From: Desulfobacterium sp.
GTDB lineage: Bacteria; Desulfobacterota; Desulfobacteria; Desulfobacterales; Desulfobacteraceae
NCBI GenBank assembly: GCA_030145245.1
Contig: JAQYWC010000067.1
Location: 1-64,000, forward strand
Direction: 5' to 3'
Length of the DNA stretch: 64,000 nucleotides
Of the stretch, positions 33,903 through 41,782 are shown in pieces. Each line of letters starts with the position of its first letter. Within the stretch, counting starts at the first letter, position 1. Below the pieces are notes generated by a model. It worked only from the letters and a program-made list of their open reading frames with translations. It was not told where the DNA came from and ran no database searches. The position numbers were made by a program, and so were the translations under genes.

Positions 33903-33986
33903 AGCATACGGTTTGTTCCGGAACTTGATTCCAAGCGGGTCAGGATCATCACAGGGTCCCTAGGGAAAGCCCATGACCACAACAGG

Positions 33987-34021
33987 AGAACCGGAACTCC
34001 TTTATACGAAGTTCCGGTTCT
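33987..34021 (-). other. intercistronic 12-bp perfect hairpin
   Basis: AGAACCGGAACT and AGTTCCGGTTCT form a perfect 12-bp stem with an 11-nt loop between the corrinoid-protein stop and the activator start. No T-run follows, so mRNA processing, 3'-end protection or partial termination is more likely than full termination. It would let the corrinoid protein be made in excess over the activator. Confidence 0.7.
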
Positions 34022-34048
34022 GCCCGATAAACGTCACAGGATAAAATC

Positions 34049-34696
34049 CTATGCATGTGCCAGGGCACAGATCTCCAAAGCTTTTGCTGCCGCAGTCGGC
34101 GCGTCCGGCGTATAATAGTCTGCGCCAACAGACTCACAGAAATCCGCATTGATGGGAGCGCCACCGACCATCAGTTTTACTTTTCCTGCAATGGAGCTGT
34201 TTGCAATACTTGCCACAACATCCTTAATATGTACCATGGTGGTTGTCAGCAGCGCAGAACAGGCAATCACATCCGCATTGTTCTCAATGGCCGCTTCAAC
34301 ATATTTTTCAGGTGCCACATCGGTTCCGATGTCAATCACATTAAGGCCTTTGCTCTCCATCATCATGCGAACAAGATTCTTTCCAATGTCATGGAGATCA
34401 TCCTTGATGGTTCCGATAACAACGGTTCCTTTGGATTTAACATTTGCACTGACCAGTAATGGACGCAGCATGTCTGTTCCCACCGACATGGCACGGGCGG
34501 CAATAAGGACTTCCGGGATAAAGATATCATTATTTTTAAACCGCTGGCCAATGACATCCATTCCAGCCATCAAGCCGTTATCCAGAATATCCTGGGGGGA
34601 AATTCCTTCGTCAATCGCCTGCTGGACGAAAACTTTCACTTCCGCCATTTTACCTTTTTGCAAATTTTGAGATATATCTTCAAATACTGTGCTCAT
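34049..34696 (-). CDS. methyltransferase cognate corrinoid protein (MttC/MtbC-like)
   Basis: A 215-residue cobalamin-binding protein. The N-terminal helical cap spans about residues 1-85, followed by a Rossmann-type B12 domain with the DxHxxG signature D100-L-H102-D-I-G105, where H102 is the expected lower cobalt ligand. The later blocks SALLTTTM and VGGAPINADFCESVGADYY complete the corrinoid pocket. Its size and order match MttC/MtbC/MtgC-type proteins that take a methyl group from an MttB-type enzyme. AAGGA six bases before the ATG supports the start. It is fifth gene in the operon. Confidence 0.94.
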   Translation of the reverse strand: MSTVFEDISQNLQKGKMAEVKVFVQQAIDEGISPQDILDNGLMAGMDVIGQRFKNNDIFIPEVLIAARAMSVGTDMLRPLLVSANVKSKGTVVIGTIKDDLHDIGKNLVRMMMESKGLNVIDIGTDVAPEKYVEAAIENNADVIACSALLTTTMVHIKDVVASIANSSIAGKVKLMVGGAPINADFCESVGADYYTPDAPTAAAKALEICALAHA

Positions 34697-34717
34697 AATA
34701 TGTCCTTCCTGATTTTG

Positions 34718-35611
34718 TTATCGCTGAATAAGTCCCTTGATGAAAAATGCATCCCGGACCTCTTTTAATGTTCCTCGCATGCAGATAATGGTAAGGGGGG
34801 CCAACGCAGTTTCCGCTTCCCTGACTTCAAATCCCCTGCCCGTATCTGAGATATAATAATTCTTCCGGCCGCATTTGATATACCCTTTTACCCTGAGTAT
34901 CTTCCCGTTTTCCTTCAGGGTCTCCAACAGTTGCTCCGGCGGCACCGCAATCTGGGAGATGGTAAAACTTTCCGGCCGGTTGTCCTTTGTGTTCAAGCTG
35001 CCGATATGGAAGCTTTCCCGATGTTCTTCACATACCGACAGGATATTTATGTCGGATTTTTCTTCTATGATACCCACATCCTTATTAATGCTTTTAAGGT
35101 ACGCTTTTGCGGCACTCTTCTCTTTTTCAGAGGTGATATCCCCCTTGGTCAGCAGCACCAGGTCCGAAGCCCTGATCTGCCGGGGAATCACTTCAAGAAC
35201 ATGGGAAAGTTTCACGCTTTTTATGGGGTCAAATGCACAGATCGTACAAAGGTGCTCAAAGTCGGATTCAAGATGAGCATTGTTCAGCAGAAGATGCATG
35301 CCTGCAGGGTCCGCCATGCCGGAGGCTTCGATAAAGATCAATTCCGCAGGAGATGTTGCCAGGTGCAGAAGCGCTTTTACAAATGACTCTTTCAGGCAGG
35401 CGCAAAAAATGGACCCCCCGCCGATTTCCAGGATCGCCTCATCCGGCACCTCGGCGTTTCGAATAAGGGTTCCGTCCACAGGGATCTCTCCAAAGTCATT
35501 CAGCAGAACCCCGACTTTATAGTGGGCATATTGATTCAGAAGGTGACGGAGAAGCGTGGTTTTCCCACTGCCTAAAAAACCACATAGTATAATAATTTTT
35601 TTCTTCTTCAT
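34718..35611 (-). CDS. CobW/COG0523-family GTPase
   Basis: A 297-residue G3E GTPase. P-loop GFLGSGKTT at residues 11-19, then LLNDFGEIPVDG, IEASGMADP, and the base-recognition motif LTKGD. The metal-binding CxCC motif that follows the switch region in typical COG0523 metallochaperones reads FCACL here, so the third Cys is missing. A CobW C-terminal beta domain ends the protein. Its place between the UroD-like methyltransferase and the corrinoid protein suggests a chaperone for corrinoid or zinc delivery to these enzymes; this is inferred from context only. Confidence 0.88.
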   Translation of the reverse strand: MKKKKIIILCGFLGSGKTTLLRHLLNQYAHYKVGVLLNDFGEIPVDGTLIRNAEVPDEAILEIGGGSIFCACLKESFVKALLHLATSPAELIFIEASGMADPAGMHLLLNNAHLESDFEHLCTICAFDPIKSVKLSHVLEVIPRQIRASDLVLLTKGDITSEKEKSAAKAYLKSINKDVGIIEEKSDINILSVCEEHRESFHIGSLNTKDNRPESFTISQIAVPPEQLLETLKENGKILRVKGYIKCGRKNYYISDTGRGFEVREAETALAPLTIICMRGTLKEVRDAFFIKGLIQR

Positions 35612-35634
35612 ATTTTCCAGCCTTCAATTTTACA

Positions 35635-35668
35635 AGGCGACCCCACACCCAGCGGTATGGGGTCGCCT
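35635..35668 (-). other. intercistronic 11-bp perfect hairpin
   Basis: AGGCGACCCCA and TGGGGTCGCCT pair perfectly around a 12-nt loop, immediately after the UroD-like gene and before the CobW gene. A short T-rich patch lies further on the minus strand. Together with the hairpin at 33987 it suggests staged expression within the operon. Confidence 0.7.
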
Positions 35669-35674
35669 GAATCG

Positions 35675-37033
35675 CTACTTTTGAGATGCAAGAACAATCT
35701 CTTCCCGGAGCTGCTCCACGGTTGGAATAAGAGAAACATGTTTTATCTCACCGTTGATAACGATGGAAGGCACATTTTTCAATTCGATTTTATTCATGAA
35801 ACTGATGTTTTCAGGATACATGATAGACCGTTCAACCACTTCGACCTTTACATCGCCGCAGATGGCCTGGGCATCATTTGCAGCTTTCACCATATAACCA
35901 CATGCCGCACATGTTTTGGAGTCAATACTGACAACCTCCACAAGCACATGGTCAAGGCTCTCATAGTCAGGCAGGTCGATCTCAGGAAGGTTGTCTTTGG
36001 CAGTATAGTTCTCAAGGGCTTTTTTGACTGCCTCCCTGTTATGAACCGCCTGACCCACCCCGATCAAGTTGGCTGCCGGAGCGTCAAACGGCACATCACA
36101 GCCGGGAGCAAGTATAAACAAATGGGTCCCCATTTTTTCCATGAGCTCAATGGCTTCTTTCTGGTTGTCCTGCTGGGTTCCCAGAAGCATGGTGATGGTA
36201 AGCTGTAAATTTCCGGACATGGTAATGCCATACTTGTCCGTGACTTTTTTGGCTTCAACAATGTCAACATTTTCATCAATGGCAATGCAGCCGGGGGCTG
36301 TTTTGCACATGGGTTCTATATTCTTTGTTGCGTCTCCGCATACAAAGAAGGAGGACGGAACGCCCTGCTCTTTTATGGAAGCGAACAGACGGGAATAGGG
36401 TTCACTCAAAAATGTTTCAAACATATCCGGTGAAATCTGAGAAACAAGGGGATCTACGGCTGCAATAATATCGCACCCGGCTTCAATGTAAAATTTTGCA
36501 AGGTCGGCAACAACGTCTGCGCAGTAATTGACAAGCGCTTTTACCCCTTCCTCATTATCATACATATCCATGAAGATATTGGTCCCCCGAAGGTGGGAGG
36601 CCAGGGTAAATGGGCCGCAAACCAGACCATACATGGCCACATCCGGCTTTGCCGCTTTAAACCGGCGCATGACATCCAGATTCAGCGGGATACGGCCATC
36701 GGTTTTCTCCAGCCGTTGTGTCGGGATCACAAGTTCCGAACCGCTCAGGGGATGGGTGCAAACGGTCGGGGGGGTATTCTTATACCAGGTCAGGTCACAT
36801 CCCAGGATTTCAGCCTCAACCTGCAGGTCGAAAATGGGGGGCATGCCATCCGGCGTATATTGCTCTTCTGCTTCGATCAGGCATTCAAGGAGTTTATCCG
36901 CAGATTTGAATATCTCTTCTGCCGTATATCCTTTCAGATTTGCAATTTGAGAACCTGTGTAAGGAACCCAGGGACACCGTTCAACCGTTTTTCCCTGGAG
37001 TACATCTAAAATAAGTTGTTTTCCTGTCATCAT
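35675..37033 (-). CDS. UroD-family (MtaA/CmuA-like) methyltransferase fused to thioredoxin-like domain
   Basis: 452 residues in two domains. Residues 1 to about 345 are of the uroporphyrinogen-decarboxylase superfamily (CPWVPYTGSQIANLKGY, YGLVCGPFTLASHLRG, FFVCGDATKNI, ILAPGCDVPFDAPAANL), the group that includes methylcobamide:C1-carrier methyltransferases. The zinc ligand set H-x-C...C seen in MtaA is changed: Phe occupies the His position in FFVCGD. Residues about 360-452 form a thioredoxin-like domain with C375-A-A-C378, beta-alpha-beta order and a cis-Pro-like NVPSIVINGE. As the only second methyltransferase in the operon, it probably moves methyl from the corrinoid protein to tetrahydrofolate. 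The redox domain may deliver electrons or protect the corrinoid. AAGGA just before the ATG supports the start. Confidence 0.85.
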   Translation of the reverse strand: MMTGKQLILDVLQGKTVERCPWVPYTGSQIANLKGYTAEEIFKSADKLLECLIEAEEQYTPDGMPPIFDLQVEAEILGCDLTWYKNTPPTVCTHPLSGSELVIPTQRLEKTDGRIPLNLDVMRRFKAAKPDVAMYGLVCGPFTLASHLRGTNIFMDMYDNEEGVKALVNYCADVVADLAKFYIEAGCDIIAAVDPLVSQISPDMFETFLSEPYSRLFASIKEQGVPSSFFVCGDATKNIEPMCKTAPGCIAIDENVDIVEAKKVTDKYGITMSGNLQLTITMLLGTQQDNQKEAIELMEKMGTHLFILAPGCDVPFDAPAANLIGVGQAVHNREAVKKALENYTAKDNLPEIDLPDYESLDHVLVEVVSIDSKTCAACGYMVKAANDAQAICGDVKVEVVERSIMYPENISFMNKIELKNVPSIVINGEIKHVSLIPTVEQLREEIVLASQK

Positions 37034-37080
37034 TCTTTCCTTTTATCTCCTGTTACAATCAGTACGCTTTGACTACCGGA

Positions 37081-38673
37081 TCAGTTCAGTTTGCTGGTCT
37101 CAAGCAGATGGGATGATAGTTTTTCCAGAAGCGCCTTTTCCTGGGCTTCCTCATACTTTACCTGTTCTTTCTTTAGCGTCTTGAACAGGGAAACCACCAT
37201 AAACCAGACCATGGGGAGGAATGGTGCACCGGCCAGAATCCCGGCAAACTTGACCCCGTCAAGCCCGTTTGTGTTCAACAGAACAATGGAGATCGCTCCA
37301 ATGATGAGTCCCCACAAAAGAACCATGCTCTTTTTGGGCTCCAGGGCGCCATAGGACATCTGCATGGCGATAAAGAGAGACGCAGCATCCGCAGATGTGA
37401 TCAGGAAACCTGCCACGCTGAGAAAGATGAGACAGTTAATGATAACACCACCGCCAAAAGCTGCGGCAACCGCATAACTGCCCTGGGCGGGATTTATTTG
37501 AACCTGTGCCCAGATATTTCCGATCTGGTGTGCATCGAGAAATTGAGTTGCCGTCATCAAAACGCCAAACCAGACAAACGAAACACAAACAGGGATAAAA
37601 AGAACACCGAGTACGAACTGCTGAATGGTTCTTCCACGGGAGATACGGGCGATAAACCCACCTACAAAAGGCGCCCATGAGATATTCCACAGCCAGTAGA
37701 AAATAGGCCAGTCATAGGTCCAACCGTCTGAGAGGTTTTGGGTGTCAGTAAACAATGCCATGGTAAAGAAATGGTTCAGATACTGACCAATGGTTTCAAC
37801 CATGCCATTGAGTAGCAGGACTGTGGGTCCGGCAAAAAGGATAAAAAGGAACCACGCCACAGAGACCCAGACATTACCGGTACTGATCAGCTTGATTCCC
37901 TTGTGCAGTCCTGAGTAGGCTGCAAGGGTATATGCAATAATAATGGAAAACATGATGATTGCGTTGCCCCAGAGACCGACCTCGATACCGAAAATATTTT
38001 TCAGGCCGACACTGAAAAGCATCAACCCAAGGCAGTTGGCGGCAGCAGCCCCCCAGAGAGCGGTGATGGAGGAGATAATTTCAGCAATTCGGCCCCAGAC
38101 AGTCTCTGATGCGTTTTCTCCGAGCAATCCATAAAAGGCACCGGAAACCGTCATCGGCCGTCCCAGGCGGAATGCCGGAAACGCAATCGCCAGGCCGACG
38201 ATGGCATAAATGGCCCACTGGTGAAATCCCCAGTGCAGCATTGCAGCACCTTTTGCTACAAGGTAAGCGGATTGAGTGCCCGACTCTGCAAGGTAAGGCG
38301 TCTTATAAAAGTGCCACAGAGCTTCCCCAAAAGGCCAGAAGACATATCCGGCACCCAGCCCGCAGCCAAACAATAATGAGATCCAGGCAAAGGTAGTGAA
38401 TTCCGGCCGGTCGTCATCTTTTCCCAGGCGAAGGTCCTTATATTTACCAAAGGCAAGGAAGAGCAGCAGGGGAATAAAAATAAACACGCTAAGAATAAAA
38501 AACCAGCCGAATTTATGGCCAATAAAGTTTTTAGCACCTTTCATCACTTCCACAAACCCGGTGGCGTCCGTTGCCGCCCAGACAAGGGAAAGAAAGGTAA
38601 GTCCCAGTGTAACCCAAACAAGTAATTTATCGATCGAACCACGTTTGTCGATTGTTTCAGCTTTAGTTTCCAC
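37081..38673 (-). CDS. BCCT-family (betaine/carnitine/choline) transporter
   Basis: A 530-residue membrane protein with about 12 hydrophobic segments. BCCT hallmarks are present: WPFGEALWHFYKTPY, HWGFHQWAIYAIVGLA, and the Trp-rich FYWLWNISWAPFVGGFIARISRGRTI segment of TM8, which forms the quaternary-amine aromatic box in BetP/CaiT-type carriers. It should import a quaternary ammonium compound with sodium or protons, or exchange it for a product. The start codon is GTG with a weak GGGAA upstream. It lies between the MttB-like and UroD-like genes, so its substrate is probably the methyl donor. Confidence 0.94.
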   Translation of the reverse strand: METKAETIDKRGSIDKLLVWVTLGLTFLSLVWAATDATGFVEVMKGAKNFIGHKFGWFFILSVFIFIPLLLFLAFGKYKDLRLGKDDDRPEFTTFAWISLLFGCGLGAGYVFWPFGEALWHFYKTPYLAESGTQSAYLVAKGAAMLHWGFHQWAIYAIVGLAIAFPAFRLGRPMTVSGAFYGLLGENASETVWGRIAEIISSITALWGAAAANCLGLMLFSVGLKNIFGIEVGLWGNAIIMFSIIIAYTLAAYSGLHKGIKLISTGNVWVSVAWFLFILFAGPTVLLLNGMVETIGQYLNHFFTMALFTDTQNLSDGWTYDWPIFYWLWNISWAPFVGGFIARISRGRTIQQFVLGVLFIPVCVSFVWFGVLMTATQFLDAHQIGNIWAQVQINPAQGSYAVAAAFGGGVIINCLIFLSVAGFLITSADAASLFIAMQMSYGALEPKKSMVLLWGLIIGAISIVLLNTNGLDGVKFAGILAGAPFLPMVWFMVVSLFKTLKKEQVKYEEAQEKALLEKLSSHLLETSKLN

Positions 38674-38712
38674 GAATAGTTCCCAACTGATAAAATTTAT
38701 TTACAACAAAAA

Positions 38713-40137
38713 TCAACCATTGTTTTTGACAAACAAGTCCAGTTTTTCTTTGATGGCGTCATCCAGATCCGGCTTGGAGAATTCCCTTACAAGCTTCTCT
38801 CCTCTTTCCCGGATGGTATCGATCAGAGGCTTTTTGCCATTGGTATACCAGGCTTCCAGTCCTTCCCGGTAACAATAGTCCGGCTGCCAGGTTGCTTGCC
38901 GGCAATTTAATGCCGTGTGCATGTTGGTGAGGTATTCGCCACCCGGTCCGACCTCTTTGATCACATCGAGGGCCAGGCCGTCTTCGCTCAGATCGATTTT
39001 GGTTCGCATGGCTTTTGCGTAGCCGCAGATCTCATCATCCATAACAAGTTTGTTAAAAGATGCCGCCAGGTAAGAAGAGAGACAACCGGAACTGTGCTGG
39101 ATGAAATCAGCCCCAACATCCATGGCGTTCAGCGTGGCACTCATGGATTCAAACCCTGCCTGGGCATCGATGTCGCAGGCTTCCGTAAGCGCGCCGCCCC
39201 CCCGGCAAGGCAGGCCATAATGATGACCCAATTGCACGCCGGCTCTTATGATCTTGGAGAATTCAGGCGCACCTAAGGAGACAACAACAGAACGCATATC
39301 CATGATGCCGGATGCGCAGCCATAGATAACCGGCGTACCCGGAGAGACCAGCTGGGCAAGCACAATCCCCGCAAGCACTTCTGCATTCTGAAGGATTAAA
39401 ACACCGCCCATTGTCACAGGACCGGTGGCTCCGCCCGTAACAAGGGAAGCAATCAGCATGGGCTGCCGGTTCTCGGCAAACGCCATTAACGCTTCACAGG
39501 AGTGCTTTTCATACCGGAGGGGGGTAAGGCTGTTAATCAGAGAGATTGAAAAAGGATTTTCTTTCAGGTACTCCCGGTCACAATCAAAAAGGATCTCTCC
39601 CATTTTCATGCAGTCCTCCACGCCTTTTGCCCCCTGGGTGCTGCTTCCCATAAAGGGTTTATCGGAATGGGTCATGGAAGTGTAGAGCATGTGGATATGT
39701 GCTTTTTCCGAAGGGATGTCACTGGGATCGCAGAGTAAATACCCGACCATATCCTGGTTTGGAAGCTCATGGGACAGGGCGGTAAGGGTCTTGTAATCCT
39801 CCAGGGTCCCCCGGCGCATATTGCCTTCAAAATCAACAACATAGGGAGGGCCGTAGATCGGTGAGAAAACCGGATTTTCACCACCGATAACAACATTCCT
39901 CTCTTTGTTGCGTGCATGAACCGTAAACGAGGAAGGACATGCCTTTAACGCCCCGTTAACCTGTTCTTCTGTAAAAAAGACAGTATCGCCATCGACTTTA
40001 AAGTTATTCTCTTTAAAAAGTGCAATACTGTCTTCGGATAAAAATTGAATTCCCGTCGACCCAAGCAGGTCTAAGGTTGTGGAATGGAGAGTCTCTATTT
40101 CTCCCGGGGTTAACGCCCACATCGGTTGTAACGCCAT
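38713..40137 (-). CDS. trimethylamine-methyltransferase (MttB) family protein, non-pyrrolysine
   Basis: 474 residues, COG5598/MttB superfamily. A TIM-barrel protein with VFSPIYGPPYVVDFEGNMRRGTLEDY, MTHSDKPFMGSS, GCASGIMDMRS and GLPCRGGGALTEACDIDAQAG blocks. Archaeal MttB is interrupted by an amber codon read as pyrrolysine; here the whole frame is open and that region has ordinary residues. It therefore belongs with the non-pyrrolysine members such as glycine-betaine (MtgB), proline-betaine and carnitine demethylases. It would transfer one methyl group from a quaternary amine to the Co(I) corrinoid protein. It is the first gene of the operon, with AGGAG about 10 bases upstream. The exact substrate is not readable. 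Confidence 0.92.
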   Translation of the reverse strand: MALQPMWALTPGEIETLHSTTLDLLGSTGIQFLSEDSIALFKENNFKVDGDTVFFTEEQVNGALKACPSSFTVHARNKERNVVIGGENPVFSPIYGPPYVVDFEGNMRRGTLEDYKTLTALSHELPNQDMVGYLLCDPSDIPSEKAHIHMLYTSMTHSDKPFMGSSTQGAKGVEDCMKMGEILFDCDREYLKENPFSISLINSLTPLRYEKHSCEALMAFAENRQPMLIASLVTGGATGPVTMGGVLILQNAEVLAGIVLAQLVSPGTPVIYGCASGIMDMRSVVVSLGAPEFSKIIRAGVQLGHHYGLPCRGGGALTEACDIDAQAGFESMSATLNAMDVGADFIQHSSGCLSSYLAASFNKLVMDDEICGYAKAMRTKIDLSEDGLALDVIKEVGPGGEYLTNMHTALNCRQATWQPDYCYREGLEAWYTNGKKPLIDTIRERGEKLVREFSKPDLDDAIKEKLDLFVKNNG

Positions 40138-40231
40138 CTGAACAATTCTCCTTTATTTTATGGATGAACTGCAACCGCCCTTGCGATTCAGCTCTTTCCC
40201 CCTTCTGACAAGGGGTACCGCCACTTTTCCA

Positions 40232-40247
40232 AGCAGACGGGTTGCCG
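40232..40247 (-). promoter_or_regulatory. possible sigma-54 promoter of the methyltransferase operon
   Basis: On the minus strand CGGCAACCCGTCTGCT has GG and GC separated by 10 bp and ends in TGCT, but the flanking match is incomplete. It lies about 95 bp upstream of the MttB-like ATG. An imperfect hairpin (about 40261-40299) lies further upstream. No dedicated activator is encoded beside the operon. Confidence 0.35.
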
Positions 40248-40746
40248 GTTTTGCCGACCAAATAATAAAGGGGTAAACCTGTGGATTATCCCCTTATTGT
40301 TTGGTACCTGGGATGAAAGTTGAACGGGTACAGAAACAAGGATATAGGAATGACAAGTCCCTTGCGCCTGGCTGTTACTTTCCCCAGATAAAAAAAAATC
40401 CACTTTAAGTTATGTAATTTGAGAGTTTTTTCAGGATCGGATTACTTTTTGCCGAGAACCACCAAACAATTCAAATTGCAACCATTTTTTTGTCACTTGC
40501 CCGTCAACAATCAGACTATCCCCAAGGCGTTAACAAGCATACGCGATCTATAAATTATTTGCTATTTTTTATCAAGCGAAAAAATTAATAACTGAATAAG
40601 TCTCTTAGTTACGATGTTCCATCTGGGAAAACACCATTCGAGTAAAACCGCTCCGGACAAAAAGGCAAACCCTTGAAAGCACAGCACATACAAGACAAGA
40701 ACCATCTGCAGCCCCTCCCGGAAATCTGGCAGAGCCAAGGCGCCAC

Positions 40747-40850
40747 GATGCGTTATCGCATCAAAAAATACCCCTCGATGCGATTTCGCATCACAACTAT
40801 TTTGCGATGCATTATCGCATCAAAATTGCTCTGCGATGCGACAGTGCATC
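40747..40850. repeat. array of four 16-bp palindromes at 29-30 bp spacing
   Basis: GATGCGTTATCGCATC (40747), GATGCGATTTCGCATC (40777), GATGCATTATCGCATC (40806) and GATGCGACAGTGCATC (40835) share the form GATGCR-N4-YGCATC, and each is followed by A-rich sequence. Start-to-start spacing is 30, 29 and 29 bp, close to three helical turns. They lie in the 726-bp gap between the 3' end of the ABC binding-protein gene and the divergent side of the MttB operon. The rest of that gap (40138-40746) holds only weak regulatory candidates and no gene. Confidence 0.85.
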
Positions 40851-40863
40851 AAAGAAAAGCTGG

Positions 40864-41778
40864 TCAAAGAGAAAAAATAGAATCCTTCCACTCCGGAAGC
40901 GGTTTGAAGAATCCCTGGGCCGAAAGGGCGCGGTGGAGAACAGTCAGCTCACAGGTCAGATCCCCGGCCGGAGTAAAGGAGTAGTCATGCAGGGCCATGG
41001 AAGCTCGCAGAACCGGTGCTTTCAACCCCAGAACCGATTCCAGCAGGGTTACGGAGGCATCGGTATCCAGGGACGGATAGAGGGATGACAGCCGGTCCAG
41101 GAGTCCGGTGATCTCCTCTTTATGACCATGGGCCCAGGTTTTATCCGCCAGGATGACGATGGGGAACCCCATGCCGTCCACCCGGAGGGAGGTCAGCACC
41201 CGTCCGAACCCATTTGCCACGGCAATTGACGGTGTGGGTTCGCTTGCCACGATGGCGTCCACTTCTCCGGCCGCAAGGGCGTTCAGCTGCAGGCCGGGCT
41301 TAAGATCCAGAATGTTGCCGGTGAGCTTCACCCCTGTTTGCTTCTCCACCAACAGAAGCCCTCCGTGGGTGGAGGTGCCCCTTTTAACTGCCAGCTTCCG
41401 TCCCGTCAGATCCTCCAGGGAGGAGATGGACGTATCTTTTGCGGAAACCACAATTCTGTGGCGTCCCGGACCAGAGGAATGACTGCCGATCAGAACAAAC
41501 CGCCCGGGATACCGGGAGAGCACCTGCAACGCCGTCGTATCTCCCATGGTGGCCATGTTTACACTACCCGTAACAAGGGCCTCGGCGGTTTCCGGGCCTG
41601 ATGAAAAGCGTTTCCAGGAGTAGGGGGCTTTTCCTCCTGCCCCACCCTCTGCCATGAGAATAAAGGGAACATCTCCGATCCTGTCCTGGTAGGCAATGGA
41701 AACCTCGTTGCCGGAAGAACAGGAGAACAACAGTGGCAGCAGCAGCAGTAGTAGTTTGATGGTTTTTTTAAGTTTCAT
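40864..41778 (-). CDS. ABC substrate-binding lipoprotein (SsuA/TauA/ThiY-like)
   Basis: A 304-residue periplasmic binding protein with a Leu-rich signal and lipobox LLFSC, so it is lipid-anchored. The body follows the NMT1/SsuA-type fold: PFILMAEGGAGGKAPYSWKRF, ALVTGSVNMATMGDTTAL, DLTGRKLAVKRGTSTHGGLL, and GEVDAIVASEPTPSIAVANGFG. Family members bind sulfonates, taurine, nitrate, pyrimidines or aromatic acids, and no residue here settles which. It is the third gene of a permease-ATPase-binding-protein operon. The palindrome array begins just beyond its stop codon. Confidence 0.88.
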   Translation of the reverse strand: MKLKKTIKLLLLLLPLLFSCSSGNEVSIAYQDRIGDVPFILMAEGGAGGKAPYSWKRFSSGPETAEALVTGSVNMATMGDTTALQVLSRYPGRFVLIGSHSSGPGRHRIVVSAKDTSISSLEDLTGRKLAVKRGTSTHGGLLLVEKQTGVKLTGNILDLKPGLQLNALAAGEVDAIVASEPTPSIAVANGFGRVLTSLRVDGMGFPIVILADKTWAHGHKEEITGLLDRLSSLYPSLDTDASVTLLESVLGLKAPVLRASMALHDYSFTPAGDLTCELTVLHRALSAQGFFKPLPEWKDSIFSL

Positions 41779-41782
41779 TCAG

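Noticed and set aside
38713-40137. Pyrrolysine-containing MttB
   Set aside because: The 474-codon frame is open with no in-frame amber codon, so no pyrrolysine is needed.
40747-40850. CRISPR array
   Set aside because: Repeats are 16-bp palindromes with 13-14 bp A-rich spacers, too short for any CRISPR type, and no cas gene is present.
40673-40984. 103-aa plus-strand ORF
   Set aside because: Its protein sequence is generated by the palindrome array and by the antisense of the ABC binding-protein gene; no ribosome site is seen.
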